Of a DNA stretch of 29,109 bases, positions 17,651-25,386 are shown in pieces. Under the pieces are notes generated by a model. The model was not told the DNA's origin and ran no database searches. It saw only the letters and a list, made by a program, of their open reading frames with translations. The stretch's first letter is position 1; every line of letters begins with the position of its first letter. The translations under genes and the position numbers were made by a program. Source of the stretch: an uncultured Arenimonas sp. (GTDB lineage: Bacteria > Pseudomonadota > Gammaproteobacteria > Xanthomonadales > Xanthomonadaceae); the NCBI GenBank assembly GCA_946480565.1, contig CAMLKR010000014.1, forward strand, positions 1-29,109, read 5' to 3'.

Positions 17651-18376
17651 ATGGCTACCTGTCTACATCTCGGCCACCCTGCGCCCGAATATCAAGGGGA
17701 CATCTCTGATGTCGTCGGCCAGTTCTTGGCCATGCCCGCGACTGAAAGGCCTTGCCCGGATTGGGTAGTTCGGAGTTACCCGTATCGGCGGGATTACTCC
17801 CTGGATGCGAGGAACTTTAGCTCCACGGTCCTGTCGACTCCGGGTCCGGTGCTCCTCTTGCTTCCGCACCAGAGGAAATCAATCCAAGAGATTCGCCAAC
17901 GACTCGAAGGCCGCCAACTTGTCGCGACCGCCGAATCGTTTGACTTGGAAACGCTGTTTGATGCGGTGGCCAATCTTCTTCAGCAACACACATCAGGTGA
18001 GCCGCTTCTACCGCTCGACCGTGTAGTCGCCTTGCTCCTTCTTCGAAAGCTTGATCAGGAGCGAATGTGGACTGGGAACGCGAAGGGCTACATGTGGGCC
18101 GACGATATTCCGAAGGGGAGGGGTATTGATGAGCGATTCGCATCGAGAGTGCCGCACGTGTTGAACGTTCTACTAAATCACCACCTTCTCGTGAGAAAGA
18201 CGAGCAATTCGTCTTCGAAGTTCGGCTTGAATCCAGACTATCGCGTCCAGATTTACAAGATCCTTAGCGATCGGATGTTCCCGGAGCCTATAAACGGCAT
18301 GCTCAACAGGCAGCCTTTGAACGAAACCGCAAGGTCGCTTGACCTACTAGACATCTACAACGAGGCGACAAAGTGA
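17651..18376 (+). CDS. hypothetical protein, possible C-terminal winged helix
   Basis: 241 residues from the ATG at 17651; a GTG at 17642 is an alternative. The ribosome site is weak, so translation may be coupled to the LOTUS-like gene ending 22 nt upstream. I do not recognise the family. Residues 1-60 are rich in Pro and aromatics (RPCPDWVVRSYPYRRDYSLD). Residues 65-110 alternate strand and helix (GPVLLLLPHQRKSIQEIRQRL). Residues 118-205 look like a winged helix (LDRVVALLLLRKLDQERMW, then ASRVPHVLNVLLNHHLLVRK, and a wing SSKFGLNPDYRVQIYKIL), as found in DNA-binding regulators. No enzyme motif is visible. It probably forms a two-gene unit with the LOTUS-like protein. Confidence 0.65.
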   Translation: MATCLHLGHPAPEYQGDISDVVGQFLAMPATERPCPDWVVRSYPYRRDYSLDARNFSSTVLSTPGPVLLLLPHQRKSIQEIRQRLEGRQLVATAESFDLETLFDAVANLLQQHTSGEPLLPLDRVVALLLLRKLDQERMWTGNAKGYMWADDIPKGRGIDERFASRVPHVLNVLLNHHLLVRKTSNSSSKFGLNPDYRVQIYKILSDRMFPEPINGMLNRQPLNETARSLDLLDIYNEATK

Positions 18377-18386
18377 ACTGGACGGG

Positions 18387-18563
18387 TTGATTCGATTGGC
18401 ACCGAAAATTCAGCAGGGCGAAAAGAACTCGCTAACTTTCCACGACGGGTCGAAGCTGGAGTGGCTAGACACGCAGTCAGACGGCAGGACGAGATTGAGC
18501 GGCGAAAGCATCGGCCGCGACAAGTCCGGGACAAGCCCTCCAGCGTCCGCCATATGGCAATGA
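18387..18563 (+). CDS. possible 58-residue small ORF
   Basis: A frame from the TTG at 18387 to the TGA at 18561-18563 begins 10 nt after the previous stop, with GGACGGG just upstream. It ends directly against the stop of the convergent hsdS. The product would be hydrophilic and charged (LIRLAPKIQQGEKNSLTFHD, then SKLEWLDTQSDGRTRLSGE), with no known motif. The tight packing argues for a real tail gene of the cluster; the rare start and short length argue against. Confidence 0.35.
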   Translation: MIRLAPKIQQGEKNSLTFHDGSKLEWLDTQSDGRTRLSGESIGRDKSGTSPPASAIWQ

Positions 18564-20021
18564 CTATTCGAAAGATTCGGTGTGCCCAGAGAGAAACCGC
18601 GCAATCAGAAGTTCCGCATCGTGCGCAACTTCTCGCTCCAGCTCGTCAGCCTCGTCACGTGCAATTGCCGCTTCGTCCATCAAATCAGCAAGAAGATCTT
18701 CTGTCTTTTTCCCAAGCCTGGGGATAGCCACGTTTGCAATGTCGTTCGGAGAAAGCTCCGGCACGCTGGATCCAAATGCAAACCGAATGATCTGGGGACG
18801 GCCCAGCCTCGGATGACCAAGTGCGCACTGCAGAAACCCACCGCGCACTCCCTTTGCGGGGACAACTCGCATCAGGTGGTTCGTATAAACGCGCCCAATA
18901 TGCGACTCAGTAGCTAGAACCGAATGGCCCAAATTGCCATAAACCTGACCAGAGCAAGGAATCAGAATCCAACCTGGCTCGATGTGGTAGGCCTTCTGCT
19001 CGCTCTCGCTTAACGAAAGCACGAACTTCGTGATGTCGGGATTTACTTCGAGGATATCGGCGCTGTCCAAATAAGGCATTCCATCGTCGCCGTATACGTG
19101 CTTAAAGCGACCTGGAACAAATATCCGCGAAGTCAGCCCCGAGAGGAGGTCAACTTGCCGCGCGTCCGCGTTGAACGCAGAGATAATCCTGTCCACTTCT
19201 GGGACGTAGCAACTTGCATCAAGCCTTCGGCGGCGCGAGAACATCTTTCTAGCGCTAATGGAGAAGCCCATAGAGGCTGGTTCCTCCGTGTAGGAGGGGA
19301 AGCAGTCTTCAAACTTTCGCTCCGCAGTCGCAGCTGCCTCGAAAGATCTATTTCGAAGCGAGAGTATTCGGGATACTTTCTGCTGATAGGCGTCCAAGAT
19401 CTGTTCGCGCGGTAGCGGCACGGGCAGGGAATCTAGATGCGCCACTTCGAGATGCTTGATGATATGGCCATACTGAGCTGCTCCCATCATTGCTCTGCCC
19501 TGCGGACTCCGCAGGAATGCATAAAGCCAGCCCCAATGCTTCGGGTCACGCGGACTAATGCGCAGAAGGTCGTGAGAGATCAGTGTGTTGTTATGTGCGA
19601 CGGTTGAAATAGTGGCCCGTCCGACGCTGCCGGAGCACGTAATCAGGATTTGGCCTGGAGTGAGCAGGCGTTCGGAGACGTTGTCCGTTCGGTCCAGCGA
19701 CAGGAATTTTCTGGGCGCGGGGCGCAGATCGAAAACTTGAGTCGCTGCAAGAAACGGCGTTCCAAAGTCTTTGCTAACCTGAATTCCCTTGAGCCGGGAC
19801 GGCTGCCATACGCGAGCAACGTCGGAAAGAACGCCGCGACCCGCTATGCGCGCATCCATTGCAAGACGGATACCGTAGCCGCCGGAAAGGTAGTTTTCTG
19901 CCTCCATCCTTCGATCCTTGCATGCAAGAATCGATGCCGGAAGTGCGCTCCACTTCGGCTCATGCCAGGTCCATTCGCCCTGGTCTGGTTTCGGGGCGCT
20001 TAGCGCTGGTCTGATAGCCAT
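18564..20021 (-). CDS. hsdS: HsdS-like restriction-modification specificity subunit
   Basis: 485 residues. The gene begins 22 nt before the end of the methylase gene (overlap 20000-20021), so the two are translationally coupled. Two target-recognition halves are visible. In the first, GVLSDVARVWQ, then LTPGQILITCSGSVGRATI, then HIIKHLEVAHLDSLPVPLPRE is followed by a helix (ILDAYQQKVSRILSLRNR). In the second, DLLSGLTSRIFVPGRFK, then IEPGWILIPCSGQVYGNLG, then SSVPELSPNDIANVAIPRLG is followed by a C-terminal helix (DEAAIARDEADELEREVAH). This TRD-spacer-TRD-spacer layout predicts a bipartite DNA target. It gives sequence specificity to the methylase/nuclease fusion. It meets the rightward cluster tail to tail. 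Confidence 0.9.
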   Translation of the reverse strand: MAIRPALSAPKPDQGEWTWHEPKWSALPASILACKDRRMEAENYLSGGYGIRLAMDARIAGRGVLSDVARVWQPSRLKGIQVSKDFGTPFLAATQVFDLRPAPRKFLSLDRTDNVSERLLTPGQILITCSGSVGRATISTVAHNNTLISHDLLRISPRDPKHWGWLYAFLRSPQGRAMMGAAQYGHIIKHLEVAHLDSLPVPLPREQILDAYQQKVSRILSLRNRSFEAAATAERKFEDCFPSYTEEPASMGFSISARKMFSRRRRLDASCYVPEVDRIISAFNADARQVDLLSGLTSRIFVPGRFKHVYGDDGMPYLDSADILEVNPDITKFVLSLSESEQKAYHIEPGWILIPCSGQVYGNLGHSVLATESHIGRVYTNHLMRVVPAKGVRGGFLQCALGHPRLGRPQIIRFAFGSSVPELSPNDIANVAIPRLGKKTEDLLADLMDEAAIARDEADELEREVAHDAELLIARFLSGHTESFE

Positions 20022-21964
20022 TTTCGGAAAGTCTGTGCAATCTGAAGGGTGTTGTCGTCGACCACCTTGCGGAGCGTCTTCTGTTTTTTATAGATCGGGG
20101 TGCCTTCCTCGTATTCCTTCACCGTCTCAATGATCTCTTCAACGATTTCGTTGCCCTTCTTGTCACGCACATACGTCCGGACGCCACGCTTGTCATGGCC
20201 GACATGGTTTGCAACGGCCATGAAAACCGAGTAGTCGGACCGGGCGCCAGCGGCATCCTCGATTGCAATCTGCTCAGTGGTCTTCCGCTGCAATACGAGC
20301 AAGCTCGTCTGCACACTTACGTTTGGCTGAAATGTATCCGGATGCAGATCTATGGATGCGAGAACCTGGGTATTTCGCAAGATCCACTCGCGGACATAAC
20401 CAAGTCCCGGCGAGCCGAGGATGCCGTCCGGCAGGACCATTGCCACTCGCCCTGTTCCGGGCTTCAAGAAATTGATGCAGCGTTCAATAAATAGGATTTC
20501 AGGCGGCTGCGAGCGCTGGATGCCTGAGCCCATGGTCCATCTGTCCGTGTCCGCGCTATAACTCCATGTATGGCCAAGCTCAAACTTTTCGAGAATTGCG
20601 GGCTCATCGATGGGGATCTTCGATCCGAACGGTGGATTGGTGAAAATCAAGTCCACCTTTCCAAGCAGCTTTCTGTCGCGCAGCTCTTCGTCCCAAGTCG
20701 CTGGGCTCGCCAGCGAATTCGCTTGGAAGAGGCCGCCAGCCCCGTCGTTATTCATGACCATGTTCATCTTCGTGGCCTTGACTAGTTCCGGGTTGAAGTC
20801 AAGGCCAACGATTGAAGCGCCCGCGAACTTTGCGATTCGGGCGGCGATTTTCTGCTCGGCGCGCTTTAGGTCTCCCTTCCACTTCTCAATTTCGGCCGCG
20901 CGAATCTTCTCGATCACATGGTTCATGGCGGCAATCAGAAACCCGCCGGTTCCGCATGCAGGATCGAGAATTAGCTGTCCTTCCGCCGGATCCAACATTG
21001 CAACTGCCATGTTGCAGATATTGCGGGGCGTAAAGAATTCCCCGCGGTCGCCACGCAAGTTTGCGCCGACGATCTCTTCATACGCTTGCCCCTTTACGTC
21101 AACATCGCTTTCCAGCAGGCAATACATCTGCAGCTGCGACACGATGTAGGCAAGGACCGATGGCTTCAGTGCAATTTCGTCGTTTTCGGCAAAGATCGAC
21201 GGATAGTCAGCACGCACGGCGGAGAACAAGCCATCGATGCGTTTTTTTACCTTCAGGTCGCCATTTAAGCCGTTCCTCTCGCCCGGTGCGGCGTAGAACT
21301 GGACCTCCTGACTCTCACGCTCGTCATGAATCTTGCAGAAGATCAGCTTCAGGAGCTCCCAGAACGCTTGGGGCTTTTGAAGACCCTGATTTCCAGCGAT
21401 GTAGTTGTGGCAGCGCCGGAATGCGAAAAGCAATGCATCGGAGTTTGCCGGTTTCAGTTGGTCAAAGTGCGGGCGTTCAGCCTCCTCCTCGCTCTGACCG
21501 AAGCTGGGTAGATCCGGGATCTCTAGAAAGGAAATCTTCCCTTTCGACTCAACCTTTCGGTAACAGAATCGCTCGACCCCATTCGTCCACATGCCATACG
21601 CGGCGTTAGGGCACGCTGACATGTAACTGTGGAGTTGTCCTACGCCCTCCTTCCGGTCGGAGGACTTCACCCGCTTCTCTTTGCACTCGATGATAATGTT
21701 GGCGTTCTCTTGGTCCCTTCGTGCCGGATCAGAGAAAACTACCAAGTCGGCCCGCGGCTTGCGGGAGCCCAAGCGCAACACGAATTCGACCGCTACTACA
21801 TTTCGCGGATAGCCATACTCACGAACGAGTGACTTCGCGATCTCCTGACGGACATACTCTTCCGGCGTCTCAACTCGCTGGGTTCGTCCGTCGATGAAGT
21901 CGAGAACTCGTCCTTGCTGGACGATGACGGCGACCGGCACGCCGTGTTGCAACGAAACGCTCAT
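20000..21964 (-). CDS. nuclease-methylase fusion: HsdR_N-like PD-(D/E)XK domain + N6-adenine methylase
   Basis: 654 residues from the ATG at 21962-21964. An in-frame start at 22045 would place a strong hairpin inside the gene, so the shorter form is preferred. Residues 25-150 match the HsdR N-terminal nuclease fold: YVRQEIAKSLVREYGYP, EFVLRLGSRKPRADLVVFSD (Glu60, Asp73), and ANIIIECKEKR (Glu93, Lys95). Residues 175-300 are the HsdM-type N-terminal helical region. The methylase core has LILDPACGTGGFLIAAM (motif I, 331-347) and LIFTNPPFGSK (motif IV, 439-449). The reaction is SAM-dependent N6-adenine methylation, with probable cleavage of unmethylated DNA. No DEAD-box translocase exists here or elsewhere in the island. 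This makes it similar in concept to BcgI-type enzymes (nuclease-methylase plus separate specificity protein) rather than true type I. Confidence 0.88.
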   Translation of the reverse strand: MSVSLQHGVPVAVIVQQGRVLDFIDGRTQRVETPEEYVRQEIAKSLVREYGYPRNVVAVEFVLRLGSRKPRADLVVFSDPARRDQENANIIIECKEKRVKSSDRKEGVGQLHSYMSACPNAAYGMWTNGVERFCYRKVESKGKISFLEIPDLPSFGQSEEEAERPHFDQLKPANSDALLFAFRRCHNYIAGNQGLQKPQAFWELLKLIFCKIHDERESQEVQFYAAPGERNGLNGDLKVKKRIDGLFSAVRADYPSIFAENDEIALKPSVLAYIVSQLQMYCLLESDVDVKGQAYEEIVGANLRGDRGEFFTPRNICNMAVAMLDPAEGQLILDPACGTGGFLIAAMNHVIEKIRAAEIEKWKGDLKRAEQKIAARIAKFAGASIVGLDFNPELVKATKMNMVMNNDGAGGLFQANSLASPATWDEELRDRKLLGKVDLIFTNPPFGSKIPIDEPAILEKFELGHTWSYSADTDRWTMGSGIQRSQPPEILFIERCINFLKPGTGRVAMVLPDGILGSPGLGYVREWILRNTQVLASIDLHPDTFQPNVSVQTSLLVLQRKTTEQIAIEDAAGARSDYSVFMAVANHVGHDKRGVRTYVRDKKGNEIVEEIIETVKEYEEGTPIYKKQKTLRKVVDDNTLQIAQTFRKWLSDQR

Positions 21965-21989
21965 TTCTAGCTGCCCCAAATCCTGAATA

Positions 21990-22018
21990 CACGGGCAGCG
22001 CCCCGGGCGCTGCCCGTG
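21990..22018. promoter_or_regulatory. long palindromic hairpin in the methylase leader
   Basis: Near-continuous palindrome: CACGGGCAGCGCC (21990-22002) pairs perfectly with GGCGCTGCCCGTG (22006-22018). It lies between the integrase stop (22066) and the methylase start (21964). No U-tract follows in either direction. It may terminate or attenuate integrase read-through, or be an operator controlling the restriction genes. Confidence 0.55.
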
Positions 22019-22065
22019 CACTTTGGCACGGAGGAGGGGGGGCAAGCCAGCCTCTGGAGCCTAGA

Positions 22066-23280
22066 TCATCCGGATCCAGCCAATTTGTTGACAGCGGCCG
22101 CCAAGTGCTCTGGCGCGAGGTGAGCATAACGGAGGGTCATCGCTAGATCGGCGTGGCCTAGGAGCTCTCGGACGGTGTTCAAGTCCACACCCGCCATCAC
22201 CAGCCGGCTAGCGAAGTGATGCCGCAGGTCGTGAAATCGGAAGCTCTCGACCTCCGCCGCGACTAGCAAGCTCTCCCAGGCGCTCTTGACGCTGGCCACG
22301 CCGAAAACTGAGCCATCGACTGGGCCGCAGGTCTTCCAAGTAGTCAGGACAGCCAGCGCCTCTGCATTGAGCGGGACGTGCCGCTGTTTGCCGCTCTTCG
22401 CCTGCTCGCGCCTGACCGTCAGCATTCGCGCGTCGAGGTTGATGTCCGACCACTGGAGGGAGAGCAGTTCCCCACGCCGCAGGCCGGTGTTGAGCGCGAG
22501 CAGGACCACGGGCGTCAGGTGATCGCCGTAGGCGCCCAGCTCAATTGCGGGCAGGGGCATCCGCTTGCGCACCTGACGCCATTCGTTGGCAGACGCGCGC
22601 GCCGAAACTGCGGCGGCATCCCGGTCAGCCAACGCCTTCCGAAGGCGCTGTTCCTCGGCCGCGCTGAGAAAGCGAACGACGGTCCGAGGCTGGGCCGCCT
22701 TGACGCGAAGTCTGAGAAGCGGGTTCGTGTCGACCATCCCCCACTTCACGGCCTTGGACAGGACCGATCGAAGGCTAGCCAGATCGCGCCACGCCGTCGC
22801 CTTGGAGATTGTCCCGCCGCCCGGCGTGGTCGTCCGCAGCCGCTCGGTCCACCAGCGCTCCACCCAAGCGCTGTCGACGGTGACGAGGGCCCGGGGCAGG
22901 GCGGTCGCGAAGACGCGCTCGATACGCTCAAGATACTGGTCAGCGCCCTTGAGCTCGGCCCGGGCCCATGGCGCGTAGTGATCGCGCAGGAACGCGCCCA
23001 GCGTGATCTTGGGCAGTTCCGGCTTGGCGATGCTGGGCAGCCCCGTCTGGATGAACTCGGAAATGACCTTCGAGGCGATCTCCCGGGCGTCGTCCAGGGC
23101 GAGGTGCCCCGCAGACCCCAGGGTCCGACGCTTACCGTGCGCCCAGGTGACGATCCACGCCTTATGCCCACTGGGCTGCACCCTGAGCAGCAGACCACGC
23201 ACCTGAGCGTCCCTGAGCTCAAAGGGACGGTCCTGGGGCTTGAGGGTCGCGACGAAACGCTTGGTGAGCTGAATCCGCAT
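22066..23280 (-). CDS. int: P4-like tyrosine integrase
   Basis: 404 residues from the ATG at 23278-23280, with GGAAG upstream. Residues 1-80 form the DUF4102-like arm-binding domain (VRGLLLRVQPSGHKAWIVTW). Residues 95-185 are the SAM-like core-binding domain. Residues 200-400 are the catalytic domain, with the full set Arg268 (NTGLRRGELLSLQW), a Lys in AKSGKQRHVPL, His350 and Arg353 (FHDLRHHFASRL), His376 (LLGHADLAMT) and Tyr385 (RYAHLAPEH). It catalyses site-specific recombination between the tRNA-Met 3' end and the element. It starts 143 nt from the tRNA 3' end, the normal arrangement. No frameshift is seen, so the enzyme is probably active. Confidence 0.95.
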   Translation of the reverse strand: MRIQLTKRFVATLKPQDRPFELRDAQVRGLLLRVQPSGHKAWIVTWAHGKRRTLGSAGHLALDDAREIASKVISEFIQTGLPSIAKPELPKITLGAFLRDHYAPWARAELKGADQYLERIERVFATALPRALVTVDSAWVERWWTERLRTTTPGGGTISKATAWRDLASLRSVLSKAVKWGMVDTNPLLRLRVKAAQPRTVVRFLSAAEEQRLRKALADRDAAAVSARASANEWRQVRKRMPLPAIELGAYGDHLTPVVLLALNTGLRRGELLSLQWSDINLDARMLTVRREQAKSGKQRHVPLNAEALAVLTTWKTCGPVDGSVFGVASVKSAWESLLVAAEVESFRFHDLRHHFASRLVMAGVDLNTVRELLGHADLAMTLRYAHLAPEHLAAAVNKLAGSG

Positions 23281-23422
23281 GCTTGGGCTTCCGTAAGTGG
23301 CGTGTAAGCCAAACTTAGGAAGGGGGCAGACGCGGTGTTCGGACGAGGATCGTCCGTATCCAGCAACGCGCGCGCGGAAGTCCTTGAACCTCAAGGCAGA
23401 CGGGAAAGACTGGTTCTTGGAT

Positions 23423-23490
23423 TGGTGGCTATGGGTGGACTCGAACCACCGACCCCAGCATTATGAGTGCTGTGCTCTAACCGGCTGAGC
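23423..23490 (-). repeat. att site, right copy within tRNA-Met
   Basis: Identical over 68 bases to 12027-12094. It covers the D-arm through the 3' CCA of the tRNA gene, so insertion kept a working tRNA. Crossover position inside the 68 bases cannot be told. Confidence 0.95.
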
Positions 23491-23499
23491 TACATAGCC
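23423..23499 (-). tRNA. tRNA-Met (CAT), intact, elongator type
   Basis: 77 nt on the minus strand, beginning GGCTATGTAGCTCAG and ending CATAGCCACCA. The acceptor stem GGCTATG/CATAGCC is perfect, the anticodon loop CTCATAA has anticodon CAT, and the T-arm contains GGTTCGAGTCC. The paired first base (G1-C72) fits the elongator, not the initiator. CCA is encoded. The gene is the integration target of the island. Confidence 0.96.
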
Positions 23500-23643
23500 A
23501 CGGGGTACAACACGCTGTCCGTTGCAGACAGGGCCGCGAATTCTGGGCCCTGGCGCCCCTTCCTGTCAATCCGCGGCCGCGCCGCTTGTGGCCGCTCGCG
23601 GCCCTATGGCAGTCTGGCTCCAGTAGATTTTTGGAGTCCGATC

Positions 23644-24210
23644 GTGGTCGATCCGGACGGTTACCGCCCCAACGTGGGCATCGTGCTGATGCACGGCGAC
23701 GGCCGCCTGTTCTGGGCCCGGCGGGTCAACCGCGATGGTTGGCAGTTCCCGCAGGGCGGCATGAACACGGACGAGACGCCGCGCGAAGCCATGTTCCGCG
23801 AACTGCGCGAAGAGACCGGCCTGCTGCCGGAGCACGTCGAAGTGCTGGGCAGCACCCCGGGCTGGCTGCGCTACCGCCTGCCGCGCCGCTGCATCCGTCG
23901 CGGCAACCGCCCGGTGTGCATCGGCCAGAAGCAGGTCTGGTTCCTGCTGCGCCTGACCGGCGAGGAGCACCACGTGAAGCTGGACCTGACCGAGAAGCCG
24001 GAATTCGACAGCTGGCGCTGGGTCGACTTCTGGTACCCGGCCGAACACGTGGTCAGCTTCAAGCGCGAGGTCTACGTGCGGGCCCTGCAGCACCTGGCCC
24101 AGGCCGCCCGGGCCGTGGCCGGCGAGGCCGCCGTGCCGCCCTGCGGCGAAGCGGTGCAGGCCGTGCTGCAGCAGGCGGTCCCGGCCGCCGCGGGTCGCGG
24201 CCGGCGCTGA
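23644..24210 (+). CDS. rppH: RNA pyrophosphohydrolase RppH
   Basis: 188 residues from the GTG at 23644 (GGAG 7 nt upstream). The start [15 protein letters not shown] matches the conserved N-terminus of RppH. Residues 33-39 are WQFPQGG. The Nudix box begins with GGMNTDE (38-44) and ends REETGL (55-60), with the expected RExxEExG metal-binding pattern. The enzyme removes pyrophosphate from 5'-triphosphate mRNA and so starts RNase E-dependent decay in the cytoplasm. The C-terminal 40 residues are an Ala/Val-rich extension ([20 protein letters not shown]), longer than in E. coli and probably unstructured. The gene is divergent from tRNA-Met, with a promoter region between 23500 and 23643. Confidence 0.95.
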   Translation: MVDPDGYRPNVGIVLMHGDGRLFWARRVNRDGWQFPQGGMNTDETPREAMFRELREETGLLPEHVEVLGSTPGWLRYRLPRRCIRRGNRPVCIGQKQVWFLLRLTGEEHHVKLDLTEKPEFDSWRWVDFWYPAEHVVSFKREVYVRALQHLAQAARAVAGEAAVPPCGEAVQAVLQQAVPAAAGRGRR

Positions 24211-24278
24211 GACGCGCGGCCCCGGGGTCCCCGGCCTGAACGCCGGGCATCGCCCGGACGGGGCAGGGGCCTCCCCAG

Positions 24279-24321
24279 TTGACAATCGTTCGCATTCGCA
24301 CGGAAAATGCGAACCGTTCTC
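24279..24321 (+). promoter_or_regulatory. candidate Fur-type operator and promoter of bfd-bfr
   Basis: TTGACA (24279-24284) could be a -35 element. GAAAATGCGAACCGTTCTC (24303-24321) matches about 14 of 19 positions of the classical Fur box. The inverted repeat TTCGCATT/AATGCGAA overlaps it. The site is 17-59 nt upstream of the bfd start, the expected place for iron control. Fur binding is inferred. Confidence 0.5.
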
Positions 24322-24337
24322 AGCAAGAGCGGCCCGC

Positions 24338-24541
24338 ATGTACGTCTGCATCTGCCATGGCGTCACCGACCACGACATCCGCCGCGCGGCGGAAGCCGGC
24401 GTGTCCAGCGTCGCCGAGCTGACCATGCGCACCGGCCTGGGCAGCGGCTGCGGCACCTGCGGCGAGATGGCGGGCGAACTGCTCGCCGAAGCCCGCGCCG
24501 CGCGCGAGTTCCCGCTGCCGGTGTTCGCGGTCGCGGCCTGA
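24338..24541 (+). CDS. bfd: bacterioferritin-associated ferredoxin Bfd
   Basis: 67 residues. Four cysteines in the family pattern CxC (Cys4, Cys6) and CxxC (Cys38, Cys41; [10 protein letters not shown]) bind one [2Fe-2S] cluster. Bfd docks on bacterioferritin and passes electrons through its haem to release stored iron as Fe2+. It acts in the cytoplasm under iron limitation. The gene stands 164 nt upstream of bfr in the same direction, a classic pairing. The likely Fur site upstream fits derepression when iron is low. The start ATG at 24338 gives the canonical [12 protein letters not shown]-terminus. Confidence 0.95.
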   Translation: MYVCICHGVTDHDIRRAAEAGVSSVAELTMRTGLGSGCGTCGEMAGELLAEARAAREFPLPVFAVAA

Positions 24542-24705
24542 TCCTTCGCCGGCGCGGTCCGGCAATACCGTCGATTCCTCCACGGCCCGGCTCCGTCGCG
24601 CGAACGCGAACGCCCTGCAGCCGCAAACGTAAGCAATTCCTGTTTCCGCAGCCACCGCCGCATCGGCGTAAGGTGCCCGCACGTCCACGGAACAGGAGGC
24701 CCGCC

Positions 24706-25176
24706 ATGAAAGGCGACGCCAAGGTCATCGAGCACCTGAACAAGGCGCTCTACAACGAACTGATCGCGATCAACCAGTATTTCCTGCATGCCCGCATGTT
24801 CAACAACTGGGGCCTGAAGGAGCTCGGCGAGCACGAGTACAAGGAATCGATCGACGAGATGAAACACGCCGACAAGCTGATCGAGCGCATCCTCTTCCTC
24901 GACGGCCTGCCGAACCTGCAGAACCTGGGCAAGCTCTTCATCGGCCAGTCGCCGAAGGAGTGCCTGCAGTGCGACCTGAAGCTGGAGATGCAGGCGGTGC
25001 CCGACCTCAAGGCCGGCATCATCGACTGCGAAAAGGCCAACGACTACGTCTCGCGCAAGCTGCTGGCCGACATCCTGGAATCCGAGGAAGAGCACATCGA
25101 CTGGCTGGAGACCCAGCTGGCCCTGATCGAGCGCATCGGCGAGCAGAACTACCTGCAGGCCAAGATGGGAAGCTGA
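24706..25176 (+). CDS. bfr: bacterioferritin
   Basis: 156 residues, close to the E. coli protein (158). It starts at the ATG at 24706 behind AGGAGG. Ferroxidase ligands are all present at the family positions: Glu18, Glu51, His54, Glu94, Glu127 and His130. Met52 (DEMKHAD) is the haem axial ligand. The protein forms a 24-subunit cage that oxidises Fe2+ and stores it as mineral in the cytoplasm. Bfd, encoded just upstream, drives release. The 164-nt gap after bfd suggests a possible second promoter. A terminator follows 23 nt after the stop. Confidence 0.96.
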   Translation: MKGDAKVIEHLNKALYNELIAINQYFLHARMFNNWGLKELGEHEYKESIDEMKHADKLIERILFLDGLPNLQNLGKLFIGQSPKECLQCDLKLEMQAVPDLKAGIIDCEKANDYVSRKLLADILESEEEHIDWLETQLALIERIGEQNYLQAKMGS

Positions 25177-25199
25177 ACGGAATCGCGGCGATTTTCACG

Positions 25200-25236
25200 A
25201 AGGCCTGCCTGGGCTCCCCGACAGGCCTTTGTTTTT
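25200..25236 (+). terminator. rho-independent terminator of bfr
   Basis: The 8-bp stem AAGGCCTG/CAGGCCTT with a 14-nt loop is followed by TGTTTTTG. It begins 23 nt after the bfr stop codon. Confidence 0.88.
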
Positions 25237-25386
25237 GTTGACTATTTGGTTTCAACGCCTCGTTCAGCTTCGTGCACCAAAACTGTGTGCTGCGTCGCAA
25301 AATGACGCCGTCGTGACCGCTCCCGTAGGGTCGGCCGGTCCCGTCCTGTCCCGGGCGGGCCAAACCAACTGGGGAGTTGTGTACCA

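Larger units (their letters stand above)
12027..23490. mobile_element. integrative genomic island in tRNA-Met with restriction-type genes
   Basis: The element is bounded by a perfect 68-bp direct repeat (12027-12094 and 23423-23490). The right copy is the 3' part of a complete tRNA-Met gene; the left copy is a tRNA fragment. A tyrosine integrase reads away from the intact tRNA, the usual layout of P4-like islands integrated at tRNA 3' ends. The element length is about 11.46 kb. Cargo: int, a nuclease-methylase fusion gene and hsdS on the minus strand, and five to six genes of mostly unknown function on the plus strand. There are no structural phage genes, no conjugation genes and no recognisable excisionase. 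Base composition is visibly lower in GC than both flanks, with frequent A/T at third positions, which supports recent transfer. Confidence 0.93.

Noticed and set aside
22019..22045. Longer methylase start at 22045
   Set aside because: The extra 27 residues would be encoded by the palindrome and are not protein-like; the family-type N-terminus begins at the later Met.
12095..23422. CRISPR array or toxin-antitoxin pair in the island
   Set aside because: No regularly spaced identical repeats were found, and no small two-gene pair matches a known toxin-antitoxin type.
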